NCBI RefSeq assembly: GCF_963677715.1
Contig: NZ_OY782493.1
Coordinates: forward strand, 310,001 to 374,000
Origin: an uncultured Bacteroides sp.
GTDB lineage: Bacteria; Bacteroidota; Bacteroidia; Bacteroidales; Bacteroidaceae
Direction: 5' to 3'
DNA length: 64,000 nucleotides
Made by a program: the position numbers and the translations under genes. Of the stretch, positions 56,119-63,671 are shown piece by piece (within the stretch, counting starts at the first letter, position 1; the number at the start of each line of letters is the position of its first letter). A model generated the notes under the pieces. It was not told where the DNA came from, did no database searches, and saw only the letters and a list, made by a program, of their open reading frames with translations.

Positions 56119-56132
56119 TGTGTTCGCACACA
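56119..56132. promoter_or_regulatory. Candidate LacI operator 1 (lacI leader)
   Basis: TGTGTTCGCACACA, an imperfect palindrome 24 bases upstream of the lacI ATG. It shares TTTGTGnnCGCACAC with operator 2. It would allow autoregulation. Confidence 0.55.
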
Positions 56133-56156
56133 CTAATAATCTTCTTGTTTTCGACA

Positions 56157-56164
56157 CAAATATA
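56157..56164 (-). promoter_or_regulatory. -7 box of the lacI-uxaA promoter
   Basis: TATATTTG on the minus strand at 56164-56157, with only a weak TTTC at the -33 distance. It places operator 1 just downstream of the start site. Confidence 0.5.
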
Positions 56165-56172
56165 TAACAATT

Positions 56173-56202
56173 TTTGTAATTACGAAAATTATTGTATCTT
56201 TG
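56173..56202 (+). promoter_or_regulatory. Promoter of kdgK-kdgA
   Basis: TTTG at 56173-56176, an 18-base spacer and TATCTTTG at 56195-56202. The -7 box overlaps operator 2. Confidence 0.65.
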
Positions 56203-56212
56203 TGCCCGCACA
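56201..56212. promoter_or_regulatory. Candidate LacI operator 2 (kdgK promoter)
   Basis: TGTGCCCGCACA, overlapping the last two bases of the kdgK -7 box. A bound repressor here would block the promoter directly. Confidence 0.55.
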
Positions 56213-56342
56213 CGGAGGTTAGGAAGCGCTTGCTTAGAAGTGACAAATTCTTCTTGAAATCATCTGTTTACCGACTTTCCGTGCATATATGACAAATTGA
56301 AACTTAACAATATTAATAACTTAGTTGATTAAAAACAGAATT

Positions 56343-57386
56343 ATGGGAAAGAAAGTTGTTACTTTTGGGGAAATAATGCTTCGTTTAGCCACTCCGGGCT
56401 ATTTGAGATTTTCGCAAGCGAAAGAATTCACTGCTACATTTGGCGGTGGCGAAGCAAATGTTGCCGTGTCATTGGCAAACTATGGTTTGGATACAGAATT
56501 CGTAACTCGTCTTCCTAAGAACGATATAGCCCAATCTTGCATTATGGACCTCCGCGCTCACAATGTGGGTACTGAAGAAATCCTTTTCGGAGGAGATCGC
56601 GTAGGCATTTATTTCCTCGAGACAGGTGCTGTGGCACGTGCTTCAAAGGTAGTTTATGATCGTGCCAATTCTTCTATCTCTACCATCGAACCGGGAATGG
56701 TGAATTGGAAAGAGGTTTTTAAAGACGCTCAATGGTTTCATTGGACCGGCATTACTCCGGCTTTATCTCAGGGTGCAGCCGATGCTTGTCTGGAAGCAAT
56801 CAAAGTAGCCAATGAAATGGGTGTTACGGTTTCTTGTGACATTAACTACCGCAAAAATCTTTGGAAATACGGCAAAACAGCCGATGAGGTAATGCCTGCA
56901 TTGGTTGAAGGTTGCGACGTAATTCTTGGCAACGAAGAAGATTGTGAGAAAGTATTTGGCATCAAGCCCGAAGGTTTCGACGTAACTGCTACCAACGGAG
57001 AGGTTAACTCTGCTGAATTTGAATCGGTATGTACTCAGATGATGAAGAAATTCCCTCGTTGTAAAAAGATGATTGTCACTCTTCGTGGTGCTATCAATGC
57101 CAACCACAATACTTGGGGGGGAGTTCTTTTCTCTGGTGGTTCATTGAAAATATCCAAGAGATATGACATTACACATATTGTAGATCGTGTAGGTGGCGGC
57201 GACTCATTTATGGGCGGACTTATTTATGGTTTAATCAGCTATCCTGCTGATGACCAAAAAGCGCTTGAATTTGCCGTTGCGGCATCATGCCTGAAACATA
57301 CTATTTATGGTGATTTCAATCTGGTTACTGTTGCCGAGGTAGAGAACCTGATGAAGGGCGACGGTTCGGGCCGCGTAAGCAGATAA
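56343..57386 (+). CDS. kdgK: 2-keto-3-deoxygluconate kinase (PfkB family)
   Basis: 347 residues from the ATG at 56343. PfkB marks: GGGEANVAVSLANYG near the start, WTGITPALSQGA, DINYRKNLWKYG (KDG-kinase type), and the ATP/catalytic VDRVGGGDSFMGGLI with the base Asp. It phosphorylates KDG to KDPG, the step after UxaA. Followed by kdgA with a 30-base gap. Confidence 0.92.
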   Translation: MGKKVVTFGEIMLRLATPGYLRFSQAKEFTATFGGGEANVAVSLANYGLDTEFVTRLPKNDIAQSCIMDLRAHNVGTEEILFGGDRVGIYFLETGAVARASKVVYDRANSSISTIEPGMVNWKEVFKDAQWFHWTGITPALSQGAADACLEAIKVANEMGVTVSCDINYRKNLWKYGKTADEVMPALVEGCDVILGNEEDCEKVFGIKPEGFDVTATNGEVNSAEFESVCTQMMKKFPRCKKMIVTLRGAINANHNTWGGVLFSGGSLKISKRYDITHIVDRVGGGDSFMGGLIYGLISYPADDQKALEFAVAASCLKHTIYGDFNLVTVAEVENLMKGDGSGRVSR

Positions 57387-57416
57387 ATTAATTGAATATT
57401 TTAATACAAAAATAAA

Positions 57417-58088
57417 ATGGCAAGATTTAATAAAATGCAGGTGCTCAATGCTATGGCAGGCACAGGGATGGTTCCCGTTTTTTATAATAAAGATATAGAA
57501 GTAGCAAAGAATGTAGTGAAAGCATGTTACGACGGTGGTGTTCGTGCATTCGAATTTACTAATCGTGGCGATTTTGCTCAGGATGTATTTGCTGAATTGG
57601 TGAAGTGGGCTGCCAAAGAATGCCCCGAAATGATTATGGGTATCGGCTCTGTTGTCGATCCGGGTACGGCAGCTTTGTATATTCAGTTGGGGGCCAATTT
57701 TGTAGTAGGTCCTTTGTTCAATCCGGAAATTGCTAAGATTTGTAATCGTCGTTTAATTCCTTATACTCCCGGCTGTGGTTCTGTTTCTGAAATTGGCTTT
57801 GCTCAGGAAGTTGGATGCGATCTTTGCAAAGTGTTCCCGGCAGGAAACGTAGGTGGCCCTTCATTTGTGAAGAACGTAAAAGCTCCGATGCCATGGTCTA
57901 TGCTGATGGTTACAGGTGGGGTAGAACCGACTAAAGAAAATTTGACGGCATGGATTAAAGCGGGTGTTACTTGTGTGGGGATGGGTTCTAACCTTTTTCC
58001 AAAAGAAGTGGTTGCCGCTCAGGATTGGGCTTGGATTGTTGCTAAGTGTAAAGAGGCTTTCGGCTACATTGCCGAAGCTAGAAAATAA
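57417..58088 (+). CDS. kdgA: KDPG aldolase
   Basis: 223 residues of the class I KDPG/KHG aldolase family: catalytic Glu in AFEFTNRG, Schiff-base Lys in [10 protein letters not shown], and phosphate-binding [11 protein letters not shown] and VGMGSNLFP. It splits KDPG into pyruvate and glyceraldehyde-3-phosphate, finishing hexuronate breakdown. uxaC and uxaB, which would supply altronate, are not in the window. Confidence 0.94.
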   Translation: MARFNKMQVLNAMAGTGMVPVFYNKDIEVAKNVVKACYDGGVRAFEFTNRGDFAQDVFAELVKWAAKECPEMIMGIGSVVDPGTAALYIQLGANFVVGPLFNPEIAKICNRRLIPYTPGCGSVSEIGFAQEVGCDLCKVFPAGNVGGPSFVKNVKAPMPWSMLMVTGGVEPTKENLTAWIKAGVTCVGMGSNLFPKEVVAAQDWAWIVAKCKEAFGYIAEARK

Positions 58089-58178
58089 AGAGATTAACTA
58101 TCGGACCCATTTACTGTTTGCTGTTTGTATTGTCAGATACTTTTGCAGCTAAGAGCAAATGGTCGGATAGTCAATAGG

Positions 58179-58232
58179 ATATGTCTCGTAATTTGAAGGG
58201 TTAGTTAGTTATAAAAAACGAGGCATATTTTT
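58179..58232 (+). terminator. Terminator after kdgA
   Basis: ATATGTCTCGT (58179-58189) pairs with ACGAGGCATAT (58218-58228) with one G-U, followed by T-run. Confidence 0.65.
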
Positions 58233-58265
58233 CCCGTTTTGTTTAAAGGTGTTTAAAGGGGACAG

Positions 58266-58303
58266 CCATCGGAATGATTTTTGTTAGTGAGTCATTTCGG
58301 TGG
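58266..58303. terminator. Second hairpin terminator between convergent genes
   Basis: CCATCGGAATGA (58266-58277) pairs with TCATTTCGGTGG (58292-58303), 12 pairs with two wobbles, followed by TTTGTTTTT on the plus strand. It lies just past the end of the minus-strand exporter gene. Confidence 0.55.
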
Positions 58304-58316
58304 TTTGTTTTTATTA

Positions 58317-58838
58317 TTATTTCTTTGCTAACTTATTGAGCAAACGGGTAGCACTGAACGACTGCCTGTGGAAGAAAAATACCGGTATGGCAACTCCCAC
58401 TACCAATGCAAATAAAACAAAAATAGTTGTTATTCCATTCCTGAAAAACTGCTCGATGAACTGAAAAGAGGCTGTCTGGTCTTTACTTTGCATAAATTTT
58501 GTGAGATACAAAATACTTTTATAAGCAAACATCCCCGGGATCATAGGAAGCAGTGCCGGAAAAGAAAAAACTTCTGCCGGACAGTGCACATATTTGGCAA
58601 AAGGTATGGATAATAGTCCTATGGCCATGGCAGCAAAGAAAGATGCAGTGGCAATATCTATCGTAAATACTTCAGAATGCAAAAGATAATAACGAAGTCC
58701 GTGGCCCACAGCGGCTAAGAATGCAGAGATAGCCAATGCTTTTCGCGGTGGATTGGAGATAATAGCAAAACCAATGGCTGCTACTGCCGCAAATAATCCG
58801 TCATAAATAATAGCCTGTACAAAATCTATATTTATCAT
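58317..58838 (-). CDS. Threonine/serine exporter, small subunit (DUF3815/ThrE_2)
   Basis: 173 residues, five hydrophobic segments, with AIIYDGLFAAVAAIGFAIISNPP at the start and the MIPGMFAYKSI motif of the ThrE C-terminal half. In this two-gene form the halves of ThrE are made separately. The start overlaps the large-subunit stop by 4 bases. It exports threonine or serine. The link to the threonine genes at 29-31 kb is only thematic. Confidence 0.83.
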   Translation of the reverse strand: MINIDFVQAIIYDGLFAAVAAIGFAIISNPPRKALAISAFLAAVGHGLRYYLLHSEVFTIDIATASFFAAMAIGLLSIPFAKYVHCPAEVFSFPALLPMIPGMFAYKSILYLTKFMQSKDQTASFQFIEQFFRNGITTIFVLFALVVGVAIPVFFFHRQSFSATRLLNKLAKK

Positions 58839-59608
58839 AAAGCACTAACTCCAGTTATTAAAATGGTGATTGACAGCCCGATAGCTATGCATATAATCAG
58901 CAAACAAGCGTTGATAAAGCGAGACATTCCGGCCAACACGTGTCCGTCAATAACATCCATGATAGAGTTAATCAGAGGTACTCCCGGGATAAGATATAAA
59001 ACGCTCGTACCTAGAGCCATATCGGGTGTAGTACCCCAATGAAACAAATAGCCGCTGGAACCGATGATTGATGCAACAAATGAAGAGATAATAAATACAG
59101 CCAGATGATTCCATTGTTTTTGCATAAGAAGTTGACGGACAAAGAAGCCTCCTAGCGTAGCTATAAACACGATAGCCATTGAGATGAAGTCTCCCTGAAA
59201 TAACCGGCAGAATGCTGCGTTGGCACAGGCTACAAGGAATAGCACCAACCATTTGCTTTCTCTGGGCGTAGTTACGATTTCATGATATTTTGCTTTTAAT
59301 TCATCCAGCGATAAATGATTATCGTATGCTTCCCAACTGAGTGTACTTAACTTAGAGTTAATGGCAAAATTAAGCGGCATGGGTTTTATTTTGTTAACCG
59401 CACTGTAAGAATGCGAGTTGTCGGCATCTCTCAGTGTCATGATAATTGTTTTCTGAAAGATGGTCATATCCAGATAAAAGCCAAAAGATTCGGCTATACG
59501 AGATGTGTTGCGCACAATACGTGAAGTCTGCACGCCTACTGCCATAAGACTAGTCGAATAATCAGATAGGAATTTTGATAACTCTTTTAGTTCGTAGTGG
59601 ATATCCAT
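58835..59608 (-). CDS. Threonine/serine exporter, large subunit (DUF1212/ThrE)
   Basis: 257 residues. A soluble N-terminal part (about 1-115; YSTSLMAVGVQTSRIVRNT) precedes five membrane segments with YLIPGVPLINSIMDVIDGHV, a ThrE hallmark. It is coupled to the small subunit by a 4-base overlap. Confidence 0.85.
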   Translation of the reverse strand: MDIHYELKELSKFLSDYSTSLMAVGVQTSRIVRNTSRIAESFGFYLDMTIFQKTIIMTLRDADNSHSYSAVNKIKPMPLNFAINSKLSTLSWEAYDNHLSLDELKAKYHEIVTTPRESKWLVLFLVACANAAFCRLFQGDFISMAIVFIATLGGFFVRQLLMQKQWNHLAVFIISSFVASIIGSSGYLFHWGTTPDMALGTSVLYLIPGVPLINSIMDVIDGHVLAGMSRFINACLLIICIAIGLSITILITGVSAL

Positions 59609-59680
59609 AGGAATTGCTGTAAAATCTCTGTTTTGGGTGCAAAGGTATAAAAAATAGAGGCAATATACATAGTTTTAGGT

Positions 59681-59712
59681 ATTTGATTACTCTAAAAATA
59701 GATCTATATTTG
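59681..59712 (+). promoter_or_regulatory. Promoter of the CDF exporter gene
   Basis: TTTG at 59681-59684, about 19-20 bases, then TATATTTG at 59705-59712, roughly 60 bases before the ATG. Confidence 0.65.
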
Positions 59713-59772
59713 TCAAATCAAAACATTAAGCACTATAAATGCGATAAAAAGAAGAATAACGATTGATAAATT

Positions 59773-60687
59773 ATGAATAGAATGGAACATTCACTTCACC
59801 ACCACCACGGTCATATGCCGGAAATTTCAGCACTAAATAAGTCGTTCATTATTGGTATTGTACTGAACTTTGCTTTTGTTATTGCCGAATTTGGTATTGG
59901 ATTCTATTATGATTCGTTAGGATTGATTTCCGATGCCGGTCATAATTTGGGCGATGTGGCCAGTCTCATCCTCGCTATGCTGGCTTTTCGTCTGGCGCGT
60001 GTGTTGCCAAACTTCAAGTATACGTATGGTTATAAAAAGAGTACCATATTGGTGTCATTGCTAAATGCCATCATCTTATTGATTGCTGTGGGCATTATCT
60101 TTGCCGAAAGCTTGGGTAAACTGTTACACCCTGTTCCTGTGCAGGGAAGTGCTATTGCCTGGACTGCGGGTGTTGGGGTTTTCGTTAACGGAATCACAGC
60201 ATGGCTTTTTATGAAAGATAAAGAAAAAGACCTGAATGTGAAAGGTGCTTACCTACATATGGCTGCCGATGCATTAGTCTCTGTGGGTGTGGTGGTTTCG
60301 GGAATTGTTATTTCCTACACAGGCTGGTCGGTAATAGATCCTATACTAGGCCTGTTGATAGCTTGTGTTATTGTTTATTCCACATGGAATCTTTTGCATG
60401 ATAGCATTCGCTTGTCAATGGATGGTGTGCCAATCGGTACAGACAGCGAACAAATAAAGCTGCTTATTCTTTCCATACCGGAAGTTATAGATTGCCACCA
60501 TTTGCATATCTGGGCATTGAGCACTACAGAAACGGCTCTTACGGCCCATGTGGTAATCATTAATTTATCCGGTCTTGAGAAAGTGAAAATGGAGATTAAG
60601 CATGCATTGCTGGCGGTTGGTGTGCAGCATGCTACGTTGGAATTTGAACATAATGGAGATTGTTGTGGAGATGAAAGGTGTTTATAA
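59773..60687 (+). CDS. Cation diffusion facilitator, zinc/cobalt/cadmium exporter
   Basis: 304 residues with six membrane segments. Metal residues are in SDAGHNLGD (segment II) and HMAADALVS (segment V), the HxxxD plus D/HxxxD CDF site. The N-terminus is His-rich (HSLHHHHGH) and the cytoplasmic C-terminal domain carries HHLHIWAL and ends with CCGDERC. An ATG three codons later is a possible start. It exports divalent metal in exchange for protons. Confidence 0.9.
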   Translation: MNRMEHSLHHHHGHMPEISALNKSFIIGIVLNFAFVIAEFGIGFYYDSLGLISDAGHNLGDVASLILAMLAFRLARVLPNFKYTYGYKKSTILVSLLNAIILLIAVGIIFAESLGKLLHPVPVQGSAIAWTAGVGVFVNGITAWLFMKDKEKDLNVKGAYLHMAADALVSVGVVVSGIVISYTGWSVIDPILGLLIACVIVYSTWNLLHDSIRLSMDGVPIGTDSEQIKLLILSIPEVIDCHHLHIWALSTTETALTAHVVIINLSGLEKVKMEIKHALLAVGVQHATLEFEHNGDCCGDERCL

Positions 60688-60742
60688 CCAGCGGTTTATT
60701 TTAATATTTATATTTGAAATGTGTTAATTAGTAACGGATTTC

Positions 60743-60772
60743 TTTGATTATTCAACTCTTTCGTTATATTTG
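60743..60772 (+). promoter_or_regulatory. Promoter of the cobalamin-riboswitch transcript
   Basis: TTTG at 60743-60746, an 18-base spacer and TATATTTG at 60765-60772, just upstream of the riboswitch. Confidence 0.65.
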
Positions 60773-60794
60773 CAATTCAGAATGGTTTATTGCT

Positions 60795-60957
60795 GCTTTT
60801 CAGTAGTGATAATTAAAAGGGAATCGGGTGTAAATCCCGAGCAGTCCCGCTGCTGTAAAGTTTCATCACAAACATTCCGATGAAACACTCCTTTAGCCAC
60901 TGACTTATTAGGTCGGGAAGGTATTCGGAATGGAAGCTGAGTCAGAAGACCTGCCTT
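60795..60957 (+). promoter_or_regulatory. Cobalamin riboswitch
   Basis: Shows the AdoCbl-class consensus: AAAAGGGAATCGGGTG, ATCCCGAGCAGTCCCGC, TGCTGTAA and the B12 box GTCAGAAGACCTGCC (60941-60955), with arms pairing as expected. It sits between the CDF gene and the MetE-like gene with its own promoter, and the B12 box is about 70 bases upstream of the ATG. Binding of cobalamin should block expression of the downstream gene. Confidence 0.93.
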
Positions 60958-61027
60958 TTTGTTTATGTCTTTATTCTTCGTGGGTTGGGAGTAAAGCGCA
61001 AAATGAAATCAATTAAAATGATACTGT

Positions 61028-62005
61028 ATGGAAAACATCAGACCTCCGTTCAAGATTGATATTGCCGGCGCCTTTCTTTTGCCCGAAACGTTAAAGGAAG
61101 CTCAGGAACAGTATCGTAAGGAACAGATAAGTATGGTTGCATTACGTGGCATCGAAGATGCTGAAATCAGAAATTTGGTTTATAAGCTGAAAACAGTTGG
61201 ATTGAAAGTTGTGACTGATGGCCATTTTCGCTATACCTCGTGGCCGTTGGATTTTATGTTAAATTTAGAAGGCATTCGTTCTCGCAATGATCGAAAAACG
61301 GAACTGGAACTCATCGGCAGAATAGGTATTCATCGCCACCCTGTAGTAGATGATTTTATGTTTCTTACCGGTATAACCGGCGGAGATATTATAGCTAAGC
61401 AAGTTTTACCTGCCCCTTCTATGGTGCTTAGCGAACTGTTGAAAGAAGATAATTATGATCAATTGGCTGCAATCTATCCTGATCAAGATCAATTATTGTC
61501 GGACATTATTTTAGTATATCAAAAGTTGATGACGGAGTTGTATGAATCCGGCTGTCGTTATTTGCAATTTGACGACACAACACGTGCAGTAACGCCGGAT
61601 GCTATTAGCATTAATAATCTGGTTTTGGAAAATCATCCGGCTGATCTTTTTATAGCCTTTCATGCTTCTGTTGAGATGTTAAACTCATTAAGAGGAGTCA
61701 ATGCTTTCTTTCTTGATTATGATGATGAGTCTTGTGGAAAAACTCATCTTTTATGGTTCGTTCGCGAGGAGAGAGCTACATTTGGGTTTATTCCCTCTCA
61801 CTATCCTTTACCCGATGAATTGGATGATATTTATGAGAAAATAGATGAAGTAACTTCTTATATTTCATTAAATCGTTTTAGTCTTTGTGTGCCCAATGCA
61901 CAGGTGCTACCTAATGAAGATTACGAAACAGCCATGAAAAAACAGTGGGATACCTTGGATATGGCAATGGTGGCGGCTGGAAATCTTTGGCCTGATAACG
62001 AATAA
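61028..62005 (+). CDS. MetE-like cobalamin-independent methionine synthase family protein
   Basis: 325 residues, about the size of the MetE C-terminal barrel only, lacking the N-terminal half of full MetE. The opening (KIDIAGAFLLPETL, then DGHFRYTSW) and later LQFDDTTRA match MetE/UROD-type barrels. The zinc motif HxC reads H212-A-S214, so the first Cys is Ser; a later Cys (C287 in LCVPNAQ) remains. A cobalamin riboswitch precedes it, as for B12-independent enzymes that back up MetH. It may be a core-MetE methionine synthase or a related methyltransferase; I leave the symbol blank because of the altered motif. Confidence 0.78.
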   Translation: MENIRPPFKIDIAGAFLLPETLKEAQEQYRKEQISMVALRGIEDAEIRNLVYKLKTVGLKVVTDGHFRYTSWPLDFMLNLEGIRSRNDRKTELELIGRIGIHRHPVVDDFMFLTGITGGDIIAKQVLPAPSMVLSELLKEDNYDQLAAIYPDQDQLLSDIILVYQKLMTELYESGCRYLQFDDTTRAVTPDAISINNLVLENHPADLFIAFHASVEMLNSLRGVNAFFLDYDDESCGKTHLLWFVREERATFGFIPSHYPLPDELDDIYEKIDEVTSYISLNRFSLCVPNAQVLPNEDYETAMKKQWDTLDMAMVAAGNLWPDNE

Positions 62006-62059
62006 TTCTTTATAACTAGTATATTTTCGAGGAATAAACTCTGCCAAGTTTATTTAAGG

Positions 62060-62089
62060 AAGCCCGGTCGAAGTGATTCGATCGGGCTT
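62060..62089 (+). terminator. Terminator after the MetE-like gene
   Basis: AAGCCCGGTCGAA (62060-62072) and TTCGATCGGGCTT (62077-62089) form a 13-bp stem with one G-U and a 4-base loop; the U-run after it is short. Confidence 0.7.
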
Positions 62090-62198
62090 TACACACAAAG
62101 ACAAGTAGCTAAACAATTGAAATTAGACTACAATCATAATGATGCATTAGTGCTGTCTATTATTATTTACTAATAATATTTTGCTTTAATATAGTCGC

Positions 62199-62227
62199 CA
62201 TTACATGTGCTGTCAGCAAATGTAATG
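62199..62227. other. Hairpin downstream of the flavodoxin gene
   Basis: CATTACAT (62199-62206) and ATGTAATG (62220-62227) pair, with an inner TGCT/AGCA stem. It may end the minus-strand flavodoxin transcript, but no T-run supports this. Confidence 0.35.
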
Positions 62228-62263
62228 AAACTACTATGATCTGCATCCGTGGTTTATCAGCGG

Positions 62264-62773
62264 TTAATTCAAACATTCTTTTTTAAGAATCTCAATCCAA
62301 TTGTCTATGCGGCCGTCGGTTTTATCATCTTCATTGACTTCATCAATGGCAAGCCCGACGAACTTATCGTTGACCACAGATCCTGATGCACTGAAAGAAT
62401 ATCCGTCGGTATCTGTTGCTCCGCAAAATGTGCAGCCTGTATCTTTCAGGTCCTCGTAGAGATTACCCATGCCACCGCAAAAAGTATCGCTATACGATTC
62501 AGCATCTCCGCAGCCGAACAAGGCCACATATTTATGGGATATGCCTGCCGCTTTAAGAACTTTGACTCCATCATACCAATCGTCTTGCAATTCGCCATCT
62601 CCCCAGGTTGAGGTTCCTAACAGCAATACATCGTATTGCTTCACTAATTCTTCGGTAATTTTTGATGCATCATAAATATCCGTTTTAGGAAGGTTCAGCT
62701 TTGCTGCAATTTTACGCGCTATGTCTTCGGCAGTTCCGGTTGTGGAACCATAAAATATGCCAATCTTATTCAT
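62264..62773 (-). CDS. Long-chain flavodoxin
   Basis: 169 residues. FMN-phosphate loop YGSTTGTAEDIA, the first flavin-ring loop GTSTWGDGELQDDW and the second loop FGCGDAESYSDTFCGG. The insert around residues 120-145 marks the long-chain type. It carries electrons at low potential, often replacing ferredoxin under iron limitation. It is divergent from the hemerythrin-type gene, with shared motifs between them. Confidence 0.93.
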   Translation of the reverse strand: MNKIGIFYGSTTGTAEDIARKIAAKLNLPKTDIYDASKITEELVKQYDVLLLGTSTWGDGELQDDWYDGVKVLKAAGISHKYVALFGCGDAESYSDTFCGGMGNLYEDLKDTGCTFCGATDTDGYSFSASGSVVNDKFVGLAIDEVNEDDKTDGRIDNWIEILKKECLN

Positions 62774-62802
62774 AATTTAATTATTTTTTATTTAGTATCT
62801 TG

Positions 62803-62810
62803 CAAAGATA
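62803..62810 (-). promoter_or_regulatory. -7 box of the flavodoxin promoter
   Basis: TATCTTTG on the minus strand, about 30 bases before the flavodoxin ATG. The -33 position falls on AAATACCTATTTAT copy 1. Confidence 0.55.
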
Positions 62811-62830
62811 GACTGCTTACTTAATATATG

Positions 62831-62965
62831 AAATACCTATTTATGTGTATTTGTGTTGTTTTGGTCACTATAAATAGTGATTATTTGAAAAATACCTATT
62901 TATAGTGATTGTGTGCGCACAAAATAATGTGTTATTTTGCAATATATAATATAATATAGGTATTT
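62831..62965. promoter_or_regulatory. Cluster of repeated and palindromic motifs
   Basis: AAATACCTATTTAT occurs at 62831-62844 and at 62890-62903, and a shortened inverted copy TATAGGTATTT at 62955-62965, just before the hemerythrin ATG. TCACTATAAATAGTGA (62865-62880) is a palindrome with 7-bp arms, and half of it recurs at 62898-62908. TTGTGTGCGCACAA (62909-62922) is a perfect 14-bp palindrome. A promoter for the hemerythrin gene (TTG at 62909-62911, 20 bases, TTATTTTG at 62932-62939) has its -33 box inside that palindrome. Probably two different regulators act here. Confidence 0.6.
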
Positions 62966-62966
62966 T

Positions 62967-63671
62967 ATGGATAAGTTGCAAAAATATAAATCTACGGATA
63001 AGATGAGTGATCTTATTTGCGATAACTATTCATTGCTGCAGGTTATGAGTCGCTTCGGATTATCGCTTGGATTTGGCGATAAAACGGTGAAGGAGGTTTG
63101 CGAAATGAATAAGGTAGATTATCATACTTTTCTAACTGTGGTGAATTTTATGGAAGAAGGGTTCTCGCGAATGAACGATGAAACGGAAGATATATCTATA
63201 CCTGCCTTGGTCGATTATCTTCGTCAGGCGCATGTTTATTTTCTTGATTTTTCTCTGCCAAGCATACGACGTAAATTAATAGATGCTATAGATTATTCGG
63301 AAAAAGATGTTGTATCTCTTATTCTTAATTTCTTCGATGTATATGTGCGTGAAGTAAGAAAGCACATGGAATATGAAGAAAAAACGGTTTTTAAGTATGT
63401 TGATGATTTGCTCTGCAATCAGGCAAAAAAAGATTATCAGATAAGTACTTTTTCTAAACACCACGATCAGATTAGCGAGATGCTTACTGAGCTGAAAAAT
63501 ATTATAATTAAATATTGCCCTTCAAAAGCTAATAATAATTTATTAAATGCAGTTCTTTTTGATATATTTGCTTGCGAGGAAGCGCTTGATTCTCATTGTA
63601 AAGTAGAAGACTACCTCTTTGTTCCGGCTATTCTGAAATTGGAAAGGAGGATCTGCAGTGATAAAAAATAA
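62967..63671 (+). CDS. Hemerythrin-domain iron-sulfur cluster repair-like protein
   Basis: 234 residues. The N-terminal about 60 residues (MSDLICDNYSLLQVMSRFGL and later VKEVCEMNKVDYHTF) resemble the ScdA/YtfE N-terminal domain, although the CPxC Cys pair is absent. The rest is a four-helix hemerythrin-like bundle with His/Glu in RQAHVYFL, HMEYEEKTVF, SKHHDQ and DSHCKVEDYLF, enough for a di-iron site. RIC proteins of this type repair Fe-S clusters after nitric oxide or oxidative damage. A LuxR-type gene overlaps its end by 14 bases. Confidence 0.82.
   Translation: MDKLQKYKSTDKMSDLICDNYSLLQVMSRFGLSLGFGDKTVKEVCEMNKVDYHTFLTVVNFMEEGFSRMNDETEDISIPALVDYLRQAHVYFLDFSLPSIRRKLIDAIDYSEKDVVSLILNFFDVYVREVRKHMEYEEKTVFKYVDDLLCNQAKKDYQISTFSKHHDQISEMLTELKNIIIKYCPSKANNNLLNAVLFDIFACEEALDSHCKVEDYLFVPAILKLERRICSDKK

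Larger units (their letters stand above)
60688..61027. other. Leader region of the MetE-like gene
   Basis: 340 bases holding the promoter and the cobalamin riboswitch described separately; the stretch from 60958 to 61027 contains the T-run and a short leader and nothing else clear. Confidence 0.6.

Noticed and set aside
58098-58170. Long imperfect inverted repeat after kdgA (CTATCGGACCCATTT and its inverse)
   Set aside because: The arms have a bulge and mismatches, and better terminators lie just downstream; kept only as a note.
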